Below, in pieces: positions 25,324 to 31,936 of a stretch of DNA of 64,000 bases. Source of the stretch: JAJDTT01 sp965116695 (GTDB taxonomy: Bacteria > Acidobacteriota > UBA6911 > RPQK01 > JAJDTT01); NCBI GenBank assembly GCA_965116695.1, contig OZ220706.1, forward strand, positions 2,170,001-2,234,000, given 5' to 3'. The position numbers and the translations under genes were made by a program. The notes beneath the pieces are model-generated. The model was not told the origin of the DNA, searched no databases, and saw only the letters and a program-made list of their open reading frames with translations. How positions within the stretch are numbered: the first letter of the stretch is position 1; each line of letters starts with the position of its first letter.

Positions 25324-26308
25324 ACTGCTCCTGGTCTGTTCCGGAGGGAGGGAAGGCCACGTCTGTCCTTTCGGCTGGGTAGAGTTGATGCGCTCCCACG
25401 ACGAAGGCCGGACCTGGACCTGGCCCCGGGTCCTGATGGACGGCCCCCTCGACGATCGGGACGCCGGAGTCGTGGAAACCCGGAAGGGCAGCCTGCTGGT
25501 CACCACCTTCACCTCGGTGGCGTACCAGAAGCTGCTGGCCGGGGCCCGGGAAGAGAGTCGGGCGGGCGAAGAGGCCTGGCCGGAAGAGAAGGTGGCGCGC
25601 TGGCAGACCGCACACGCCCGCATCCCGGTCCACCGCCGGGAAGCCTTGTTGGGAGGGTGGATGCTCCGTTCCACCGACGGCGGCGACACCTGGTCGGCCC
25701 CTTACCGGGTCCCCGTCAACAGTCCCCACGGACCCATACCGCTCTCCGACGGTCGATTGCTCTACCCGGGAAAGCAGTTCGGGCACGGCGAAGGCCGGAT
25801 CGGGGCATGCGAATCCACCGATGACGGCCAGAACTGGCGCTGGGCCGGGGCGATTCCCGTCCGTCCGGGCGACAGCCAGCACGACTATCACGAACTGCAC
25901 GGTGTCGAGGCCTCCGACGGGACCCTCCTCATCCAGATCCGGAACCACAACAAAGCGAACGAGCGGGAGACCCTCCAATCCGAATCGAGCGACGGCGGCC
26001 GGACCTGGTCGATGCCCCACCCCATCGGCGTCTGGGGGCTTCCCTCCCACCTGCTCCGCCTCCGGGACGGCCGGCTGGTCATGACCTACGGGTACCGCCG
26101 GCGGCCCTACGGCAACCAGGCCCGGGTGAGCGCCGACCACGGCCGCTCCTGGTCCGAACCGGTCACGCTATCGGCGGACGGCCACTCGGGAGACCTGGGC
26201 TATCCGTCCACGGTGGAACTGAACGACGGAACCCTGTTGAGCATCTGGTACGAGAAGCTGGCCAGTTCCCCCCGGGCGGTGCTGCGCCAGGCCCGCTGGT
26301 CGCTATAA
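25151..26308 (+). CDS. Exported sialidase-like (Asp-box) protein
   Basis: A 385-residue beta-propeller protein of the sialidase/neuraminidase superfamily. Five Asp boxes are visible: SHDEGRTW, STDGGDTW, STDDGQNW, SSDGGRTW and SADHGRSW, marking the propeller blades. The start at 25151 (MKLNRREMIRTAATVTSI) gives a twin-arginine-type signal with NRREMIR, so the protein is probably exported folded by Tat. Members of this group in environmental bacteria include sialidases and other glycan-binding or glycan-cleaving enzymes, so the substrate is not certain. It faces a sodium:solute symporter gene end to end (4 bases apart), which could import the released product. Confidence 0.83.
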   Translation: MKLNRREMIRTAATVTSITTFYGGRRARAGAVKETSVVSLRPHLYHGWPTVARRSSGELLLVCSGGREGHVCPFGWVELMRSHDEGRTWTWPRVLMDGPLDDRDAGVVETRKGSLLVTTFTSVAYQKLLAGAREESRAGEEAWPEEKVARWQTAHARIPVHRREALLGGWMLRSTDGGDTWSAPYRVPVNSPHGPIPLSDGRLLYPGKQFGHGEGRIGACESTDDGQNWRWAGAIPVRPGDSQHDYHELHGVEASDGTLLIQIRNHNKANERETLQSESSDGGRTWSMPHPIGVWGLPSHLLRLRDGRLVMTYGYRRRPYGNQARVSADHGRSWSEPVTLSADGHSGDLGYPSTVELNDGTLLSIWYEKLASSPRAVLRQARWSL

Positions 26309-26311
26309 CTG

Positions 26312-27829
26312 CTACCGCACGACTCTCCTCCGGCTCCGCCGGTGCTGCCAGTAGCTGATGAGCGTTCCGGCGGAGAGGTCCACGGCCAGGGCCGAGGGCG
26401 CCACCCACATGAAGCTGACCGGGTCCTCTCCCGTGACCGGGTCCAATCCGAAGAGGGGCCCGGAGAAGGCGGTCAACGCGCCGGCCAGGATCCCCAGGCC
26501 GGTGCCAACAGCCACTCCCAGAGGCTTGGCAAAGGGAACGAAGAAAGCGAAGAAGAAGAGCCCGAAGACGGGCGCCGTCACGAGCGAGGAGGTCTTGTTG
26601 CTCACCGCCCAGATGTTCCCCGGCACATACTGCAGGAAGGAGCTGCCCACCACCACGGCCCCCCCGATGGCGAAAGCCAGGAACTTGGCGAGGCGGGTTC
26701 GCTTTCGGTCGCTGGCGGGAAGCCTGCCGGAGCGCGCCAGGAAATCCCGGGTGACCACCGCCGTGATGGAGTTGATCCCCGAATCGATGCTGGACATGGC
26801 CGCGGCGAACATGGCGGAGACCACCAGTCCCGAAACCCCGGGCGGCAGCATGTAGGCGATGTAGTAGGGGAAGACGTCGTCCCCGTTCCGGATCAGATCG
26901 ATCCCTCCGGCCAGTTTCCCGGAGAACTCCCGGAAGTATCCCAGGAGGGCGAATCCCACTGTCCAGAGGGCGACGATGATGACGACGCTCACGATCAGGT
27001 GGGTCAGGTAGGCCCGGCGGGCCGCGCGGACGTCCCGGGTCGCCATGAAGCGCTGGATCATGGTCTGGTCGCCACCGGCGATGCAGACGGTGAGGACGAA
27101 GACGTAGAAGATGGAGCCCAGGATGCTGATCCGGACCCCCGGATCGAAGCTGAAGAGGGGTTGAACGTCCCAGTGAGGCTGCCAGCCGGTGGGAATCCAG
27201 CTCAGTCCTCCCAGCTCCCAGGTCACCAGGCCGATGGCCAGGCAGGCGCCGCCGAACATGAGAAGAGCCTGGAAGGTGTCGGTGATCACCACCGCCCGAA
27301 GACCTCCCAGCGACGTGTAGAGGACCGCCACCAGTCCGGTGAGGAGGGTGACCAGCGGGATCCAGGACTCTCCCACCCCCAACATGACGGTCACGGCCTT
27401 GGCGGACAGGAAGACCAGCAGCGACATCCAGGTGAGGCGGAGCAGGAGGAACAGGACCGCTCCCAACAGCCGGACCCGCACCCCCAATCGTTCTTCCAGG
27501 AGCTCGTAGGCGCTGGTCACCCGGCTCCTCATGTAGACGGGGATGATGGCGTACGCCACGATCAGGAAGGCGAAGGGATAGGCCAGGAAGTTGAGCAGTC
27601 CCCCCGGCCCTTTGGAGATGGCCTCTCCGGGGACGGCGAGATAGGAAATCGTGCTCAGCAGCGTGGCGAACATGGAGAACCCGATGAGGGTCGGGTTCAT
27701 CCGCCCGCTGCCGGTAAAGTATTCCCGGGTAGTCTTCTGGCGGCGGCCGTAGGTGTAGCCCAGGACGATGGCACCCAGGGCGTAGAGGAAGATAATGACC
27801 CAGTCGACCGCCGTCAGTCCGCCCGGCAA
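26312..27829 (-). CDS. Sodium:solute symporter (SSS family)
   Basis: A 505-residue integral membrane protein with about 13 helices. The N-terminus VIIFLYALGAIVLGYTYGRR, REYFTGSGRMNPTLIGFSMFA split as REYFTGSGRMN and LIGFSMFATLLSTISYL, and the later SAMFAAAMSSIDSGINSITA are the classic sodium-site and helix signatures of the SSS family, which includes transporters for sugars, sialic acid, proline and pantothenate. ITDTFQALLMFGG is another family motif. The substrate cannot be read from sequence; the convergent sialidase-like gene suggests a sugar or sugar acid. A glutathione-peroxidase gene lies 53 bases upstream on the same strand. Confidence 0.92.
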   Translation of the reverse strand: MPGGLTAVDWVIIFLYALGAIVLGYTYGRRQKTTREYFTGSGRMNPTLIGFSMFATLLSTISYLAVPGEAISKGPGGLLNFLAYPFAFLIVAYAIIPVYMRSRVTSAYELLEERLGVRVRLLGAVLFLLLRLTWMSLLVFLSAKAVTVMLGVGESWIPLVTLLTGLVAVLYTSLGGLRAVVITDTFQALLMFGGACLAIGLVTWELGGLSWIPTGWQPHWDVQPLFSFDPGVRISILGSIFYVFVLTVCIAGGDQTMIQRFMATRDVRAARRAYLTHLIVSVVIIVALWTVGFALLGYFREFSGKLAGGIDLIRNGDDVFPYYIAYMLPPGVSGLVVSAMFAAAMSSIDSGINSITAVVTRDFLARSGRLPASDRKRTRLAKFLAFAIGGAVVVGSSFLQYVPGNIWAVSNKTSSLVTAPVFGLFFFAFFVPFAKPLGVAVGTGLGILAGALTAFSGPLFGLDPVTGEDPVSFMWVAPSALAVDLSAGTLISYWQHRRSRRRVVR

Positions 27830-27882
27830 GGGCTCCTCCTATCCCGCCGGACCTCGCGAGGAGCCTCCCGCGGCGCTGTGGT

Positions 27883-28470
27883 CTACTGCTCGGAGAGCTT
27901 GCTTTCGATCAGGCTGACCACTGCGGGATCGTCGGGGCGGGTCCGGGGCTGGAACCGGGCCACGACCTTTCCGGACCGGTCCAGGACGAACTTCTCGAAG
28001 TTCCAACTGATCTCGCCGGTCCCCTTGGGCGAGGTCGAGACCGACTTGAGGTACTTGTAGAGATCGGCCGCGCCGTCGCCGTTGACCTCGATCTTGGAGA
28101 ACATGTCGAACTCGACGCCGTAGTTGGCCTTGCAGAACGCGCGGATCTCCTCGTCGCTGCCCGGTTCCTGGCCCTTGAACTGGTTACAGGGGAAACCCAG
28201 GACCGCCAGGCCCTGCCCGGAATACTTTTGGTGCAGGTCCTGAAGCTGCTCGTACTGCGGCGTCAGTCCGCACTTGCTGGCCACGTTCACGATCATCACC
28301 ACCTTGCCCTTGTACGCGCTCAGGTCCACGTCCTTGCCGTCCAGGGACTTCATGGTGAAATCGAGAGCGGGTGCGGCCTTTTCTCCCCCCTCGAGGCTGA
28401 CGGTTCCCGCCAGCAGGACAGCCAGAACCACACCTACAGCAAACGGAAGCAGATCAGAGAGACTGGACAT
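27883..28470 (-). CDS. Exported glutathione peroxidase-family protein
   Basis: A 195-residue thiol peroxidase that reduces hydroperoxides. The peroxidatic Cys is C67 in NVASKCGLTPQYEQL; the Gln of the active site is in LGFPCNQFKGQEPG and the Trp in ISWNFEKFVLD. The Cys in CNQF could act as the resolving Cys, so this is probably thioredoxin-dependent, as most bacterial members are. The first 25 residues are hydrophobic and look like a signal peptide (VGVVLAVLLAGTVSLEGG), so the protein should act outside the cytoplasm. It is the first gene of a pair with the symporter. Confidence 0.92.
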   Translation of the reverse strand: MSSLSDLLPFAVGVVLAVLLAGTVSLEGGEKAAPALDFTMKSLDGKDVDLSAYKGKVVMIVNVASKCGLTPQYEQLQDLHQKYSGQGLAVLGFPCNQFKGQEPGSDEEIRAFCKANYGVEFDMFSKIEVNGDGAADLYKYLKSVSTSPKGTGEISWNFEKFVLDRSGKVVARFQPRTRPDDPAVVSLIESKLSEQ

Positions 28471-28590
28471 GAGAGATCCTCCTCAAAACAACCCGGCGTC
28501 TGTCGGAAACACAAACCTGAACCTCAGTCTACGCTGTCCCGGCGGGAGAAATCCATACCGGTTTCCAACGGCAGGCACGTCATCCGTAGT

Positions 28591-28884
28591 CTAACGGTCG
28601 CCTCCACCAGATGGTTCAATCCCGCTGGTGTGTACAGAAGAGCGGACCAAGTCGAGATCATACATCCGCTGATGATTCAGCCAGAACTCGGGGGTCGTCC
28701 CCAATGCCTTACCGATCCGCAGCGCCGTGTCCGCGGCAACAGATCGTCGGCAGTGGACGATGTCGTTAACATGGTTTGGCGGCACACCCATCGCCTTCGC
28801 CAGACGATACTGGCTGATGCCGAGCTCCCCCGGAATCCCCGCCAGATGTTCTCCCGGATGGACTGGTGAGGCTGCAGTGGTCAT
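28591..28884 (-). CDS. higA: HigA-type antitoxin, XRE family, without adjacent toxin
   Basis: A 97-residue helix-turn-helix protein of the HigA/VapI type. VHPGEHLAGIPGELGISQYR opens the domain, then LAKAMGVPPNHVNDIVHCRR and SVAADTALRIGKALGTTPEF. The ending LNHQRMYDLDL is a further HigA mark. The start at 28884 has GGAGGAGACA directly before the ATG; an in-frame upstream extension to 28941 lacks family features. In complete systems the RelE-like toxin gene lies just upstream. Here the upstream bases (28885-29045) do not encode one, so the antitoxin is an orphan. It may repress its own promoter or protect against a toxin elsewhere. Confidence 0.83.
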   Translation of the reverse strand: MTTAASPVHPGEHLAGIPGELGISQYRLAKAMGVPPNHVNDIVHCRRSVAADTALRIGKALGTTPEFWLNHQRMYDLDLVRSSVHTSGIEPSGGGDR

Positions 28885-29005
28885 TGTCTCCTCCTCAGTG
28901 ACAGTCGGCGAATTCGCTGCAACCATCCTCTGCAGTCTCATTTCCGCTCGTCACCAACTGAATCACTTTCGTCGCGTACCCTGGCCGGAGCCTGCGTTGC
29001 CGGAG

Positions 29006-29027
29006 AGTATATATCATGAGATATACT
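29006..29027. promoter_or_regulatory. Palindromic operator upstream of vapBC
   Basis: A 22-bp inverted repeat in which 10 of 11 base pairs match; the arms read AGTATAT and ATATACT around a central TCATGA. It is AT-rich in a GC-rich surrounding and ends 18 bases before the vapB ATG, where a -10 box or the transcription start would lie. VapB-type antitoxins bind such palindromes to repress their own operon. Confidence 0.72.
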
Positions 29028-29045
29028 TCTGGCTGGAGATCGCCT

Positions 29046-29288
29046 ATGAAAAAATCGCCGGATTATCGGGGAATCGCCAAGGTGTTCTGGAGCGGTCGGA
29101 GTCAGGCGGTCCGGTTACCGGCTGCCTGTCGATTCGAGGTCTCCGAGGTCGAGGTGATCAAGGAGGGAGATCAGCTCACCCTGCGTCCCCGAGGCAAGAA
29201 CTGGAGCGCCTATTTCGAATCGGACTCGCGGGGGTCGTTGCCAACGCGCCGGGAGCCTCCACTCGATGCCCGGGATGAACTGCGCTGA
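29046..29288 (+). CDS. vapB: VapB antitoxin (AbrB/SpoVT-like)
   Basis: An 80-residue antitoxin. The N-terminal half is the swapped-hairpin AbrB-like DNA-binding domain: GIAKVFWSGRSQAVRLPAAC, then RFEVSEVEVIKEGDQLTLRP. The GRSQAVRLP core is the classic VapB signature. The C-terminal tail (AYFESDSRGSLPTRREPP) would bind the toxin. The start is the ATG at 29046, with GGAG eight bases upstream; the longer frame from 29016 would begin inside the operator. The stop overlaps the toxin start by one base (TGATG). Confidence 0.9.
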   Translation: MKKSPDYRGIAKVFWSGRSQAVRLPAACRFEVSEVEVIKEGDQLTLRPRGKNWSAYFESDSRGSLPTRREPPLDARDELR

Positions 29289-29686
29289 TGTACATGTTGG
29301 ACACGAACATATGCATCTACCTCATCAATCAGCGGGATGCCAACTTGCGGGGTCGTTTCGAGACTCACGCCGCTGAGATCTGCATCTCCTCGATTACGTA
29401 TGCGGAGCTTTGCTACGGGGTCGCGAATTCGGCGCTGGTCGAGCAGAACGCGCGGGAGCTGGCGTCGTTTCGGCTCGACCTGGACATCCTCGAATTCGGG
29501 GAGGAGGCAGGCACACATTACGGAGAAATTCGCCACACGCTCAGGCAACGCGGTCAACCCATCGACGCCAACGACCTCCTCATCGCGGCGCATGCTCGAA
29601 GCGTGGGCGCCACCCTGGTGACGAACAACCAGGGAGAATTCGGACACGTTCCGGGGCTGCGGGTCGAGAACTGGGCGCAAATGTGA
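29288..29686 (+). CDS. vapC: VapC toxin, PIN-domain ribonuclease
   Basis: A 132-residue toxin that cleaves RNA (initiator tRNA in several studied VapCs). The PIN active site is complete: Asp5 in MYMLDTNICIYLI, Glu40 in SSITYAELCYGV, and Asp96 in PIDANDLLIAAHARS. The later LVTNNQGEFGHVPGLRVENW is also typical. It is coupled to vapB by a one-base overlap. Given the intact motifs and the palindromic operator upstream, the pair looks functional. It differs from the PIN toxin at 14527-14976, which has an RHH antitoxin and belongs to another subgroup. Confidence 0.92.
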   Translation: MYMLDTNICIYLINQRDANLRGRFETHAAEICISSITYAELCYGVANSALVEQNARELASFRLDLDILEFGEEAGTHYGEIRHTLRQRGQPIDANDLLIAAHARSVGATLVTNNQGEFGHVPGLRVENWAQM

Positions 29687-29748
29687 GCGACGGCTTTCCA
29701 ATTCCGACTCTTCAATTGGCCACGTCTTGCTCCGAATTGGACCGAAGA

Positions 29749-29770
29749 GGGCACCCACAAGGGGGTGCCC
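29749..29770. repeat. Intergenic hairpin of the GGGCACCC...GGGTGCCC type
   Basis: A perfect 8-bp inverted repeat (GGGCACCC at 29749-29756, GGGTGCCC at 29763-29770) with loop ACAAGG. Elements of this shape, with ACAAGGG inside and CTAC after, occur as dispersed repeats in several bacterial phyla. It could also end the vapBC transcript. Confidence 0.55.
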
Positions 29771-29926
29771 CTACGCAATACCCTACGGTGACTAGGGCGA
29801 GAATTTGGGACTAAGGAACCAAGGTCTCACCGCTTCCTTCCTCAGGCACTCCCCAACGGCCAAGACACGGATCAAACTGAGCACCGTCCCCTGTTTTCCC
29901 AGCCGCAACCCGGCTATCCTTGCGCC

Positions 29927-31030
29927 ATGAGCAAACCACTGATCGTCGACCTGCATCTGGACCTGGCCTGGGACGCGCTTTACTGGAATCGGGACCTGAC
30001 ACTGACGGCGGAACAGGTCCGGGAGCAGGAACGGCGCGAACCTCCCCAGGTCGCTCCCGGCCACACCTGCGGGACCTGCACCACCACCTTTCCCGAACTC
30101 CGGCGGGGTGGCGTCGGCGTCATCCTCAGCACCATCATGTCCCGGATCCAGACCCGGTCGGGGCGCATGAAGGACGGACTGCGGACCCAGGAACAGTGCA
30201 TCGGCATGGGACGGGGACACCTGGCGTACTACCAGGCCATGGCCCGCCGGGGCCAGCTCAAGCCGGTGCACGGTTGGGCCGACCTGGAAGAGGCCGTCGA
30301 AGTTTGGAAGGATCCGAAGCCGGACACCCCCATCTACCATGTCCTGTCCATGGAGAGCGCGGATCCCATCGCCGACCCCGACGACGTCCAGTTCTGGTGG
30401 GACGCCGGGTTGCGCGTGGTGGGGCCCGCTCACTTCGGCGACAATACCTATATCCACGGCACCGGCACCGAAGGGGGGATCAAGGCTCCCGCCCCGGCCC
30501 TCTACCGGGCCATGCGCGAGGCCGGGATCATCCTGGACATCACCCACATGGCCGACCAGGCGGTCTGGGAGTCGCTGGAGATCTGGGACGGTCCCATCTG
30601 CGCCACCCATTGTTCCGCCCGGGCCCTGATCAAGGGCCAGCGCCATCTGACCGACGACATGATCCGCGAGGTGATTCGGCGGGGCGGGGTCATCGGCATG
30701 GTCTTCTGCCAGAGCTTCATCGATCCGGCCATCGAGTGGGGAAACCGGCCGGCCATCGACGGCAGCGGCGGCAAGTACGGCATGGACGGGTTCATTCCCA
30801 TCATAGAACATATCGGCGATCTGGCCGGCGGCACTCTGGAGCACGTCGCCGTCGGGACCGACATGGACGGCGGATTCGGAGCCGAGATGACTCCCAAGGA
30901 CGTGGACACCATGGCGGACGTGGCCAATTTCGGCACGGTCCTGTCCGATGCGGGATTCAGTTCGGAAGAGGTCGAAGGAATTCTGAGCGGCAATGCGCTC
31001 AGGCTGTTCGAACGGGTCTGGAATTCCTGA
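29927..31030 (+). CDS. Membrane dipeptidase (renal dipeptidase, M19 family)
   Basis: A 367-residue zinc dipeptidase of the amidohydrolase fold. The metal site is visible: DLHLDLAWD (HxD) near residue 10, the bridging Glu in LSMESADPIADPDDV, His in LDITHMADQA, and His in ATHCSARALI. VAVGTDMDGGFGAEMTP, near the end, holds the conserved Asp. Bacterial members cleave dipeptides, including D-amino-acid ones, and are often catabolic. No signal peptide is seen, so it is probably cytoplasmic. It converges on a lipoprotein gene with only three bases between the stop codons. Confidence 0.92.
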   Translation: MSKPLIVDLHLDLAWDALYWNRDLTLTAEQVREQERREPPQVAPGHTCGTCTTTFPELRRGGVGVILSTIMSRIQTRSGRMKDGLRTQEQCIGMGRGHLAYYQAMARRGQLKPVHGWADLEEAVEVWKDPKPDTPIYHVLSMESADPIADPDDVQFWWDAGLRVVGPAHFGDNTYIHGTGTEGGIKAPAPALYRAMREAGIILDITHMADQAVWESLEIWDGPICATHCSARALIKGQRHLTDDMIREVIRRGGVIGMVFCQSFIDPAIEWGNRPAIDGSGGKYGMDGFIPIIEHIGDLAGGTLEHVAVGTDMDGGFGAEMTPKDVDTMADVANFGTVLSDAGFSSEEVEGILSGNALRLFERVWNS

Positions 31031-31033
31031 TCT

Positions 31034-31801
31034 TCAGTATTCGATCTTCACCCAGTCGAACATGATCAACCCCTTGGGCAGGCGATCCTGGTCCACGGGG
31101 TAGTCCATGCCCGCCCGGGTCGCGTGAAGGTCCGTCACCTCGTCCGAGAGGGGGACGATCTCCAACGGGAACAGGACGAAGATGAGGTCGATGTTCACGT
31201 CCTCCAGCACCGTCCCGATGTCGTCGCAGCCGTACAACTCGGTCCGGTCGTGACGCGAACCCAGGCAGGTCCACTGGCCGGGGTCGGGCGCCAGAGTCAC
31301 GGTCTGCTCGCTCCACTCCTTCGTAACCCGGAAGGGTTGTCCGGTCAGGACCATGTTGGCCGTGGTCTTTCCGGTCTCGGATTGGGCCAGCAGCAGAAGC
31401 TCGGCTCCGCGGGCCTGCAACTCTCCCCGCAGGCGGACCGTCATCCGGGCGTTGGCCAGGCGGGTGGAGAAGCCCTGCTCCACGAACGCGTTGTTGGTGT
31501 AGGGCAGGCGCGTGGCCGCCGTGGGATGCTGGTACCACCTCCCGTCCGTGTACAGCCACATCACCAGGTGGAGGTATCCGGCTCCGGGCGGGGCGTGGTT
31601 GGAGTCCAGGAACCAGGGGCCGTGGCAATAGGCCACACCGTCCCACACGGGGAGCGCGTAGTGGCGGTCCGCGTACCAGCCGCCGTTGCCCTGATTGAAG
31701 TCTTCGAAATAGACCCGGGGGTCTGCAACCTGTCCCGGGTTGCATCCCGTCAGGGTGACTGCAAGGCCGACTAGCAGGAATGTTCTCATTTTCATTTTCA
31801 T
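31034..31801 (-). CDS. Hypothetical lipoprotein, possible beta-sandwich domain
   Basis: A 255-residue exported lipoprotein: signal peptide MRTFLLVGLAVTLTGC with the lipid Cys at about residue 20. The mature part starts VYFEDFNQGNGGWYADRHYA and continues with alternating strands rich in Trp, Tyr and Asn (FLDSNHAPPGAGYLHLVMWL, then MFDWVKIEY at the end). The pattern of DFN..NGGW at the start and FDW.KI at the end is seen in carbohydrate-binding beta-sandwich domains, so sugar binding is possible, but I do not recognise a specific family. REP-like hairpins separate it from the kinase gene. Confidence 0.65.
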   Translation of the reverse strand: MKMKMRTFLLVGLAVTLTGCNPGQVADPRVYFEDFNQGNGGWYADRHYALPVWDGVAYCHGPWFLDSNHAPPGAGYLHLVMWLYTDGRWYQHPTAATRLPYTNNAFVEQGFSTRLANARMTVRLRGELQARGAELLLLAQSETGKTTANMVLTGQPFRVTKEWSEQTVTLAPDPGQWTCLGSRHDRTELYGCDDIGTVLEDVNIDLIFVLFPLEIVPLSDEVTDLHATRAGMDYPVDQDRLPKGLIMFDWVKIEY

Positions 31802-31846
31802 TGAAACTTCTCCAAAGGGGGAGTGCCGTTCCCACTGCTCCCATAG

Positions 31847-31935
31847 TCGGCGCCTGAAAGACGCCGATCCAACGGCGACAGGAATGTCGCCGCTCCTCGA
31901 CGCCGATCCAACGGCGGCAGGGATGCCGCCGCTCC
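31847..31935. repeat. Tandem REP-like hairpin array
   Basis: Two 37-base direct repeats (31860-31896 and 31899-31935) each start GACGCCGATCCAA and hold a 7-bp stem: CGGCGAC/GTCGCCG in the first, CGGCGGC/GCCGCCG in the second. The one stem position that differs has changed on both sides (A-T to G-C), keeping the pairing. A third, smaller hairpin (TCGGCG at 31847-31852, CGCCGA at 31862-31867) overlaps the first copy. It lies between the kinase stop and the lipoprotein start, and could also work as a terminator. Confidence 0.75.
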
Positions 31936-31936
31936 C

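Noticed and set aside
28885..29000. Remnant of a HigB toxin upstream of higA
   Set aside because: One frame ends in EFADCH before a stop, faintly like the end of HigB, but the rest shows no similarity.
31860..31935. Short CRISPR array
   Set aside because: The two repeats are only two bases apart, so there is no spacer, and each repeat is itself a hairpin; a REP-like array explains them better.
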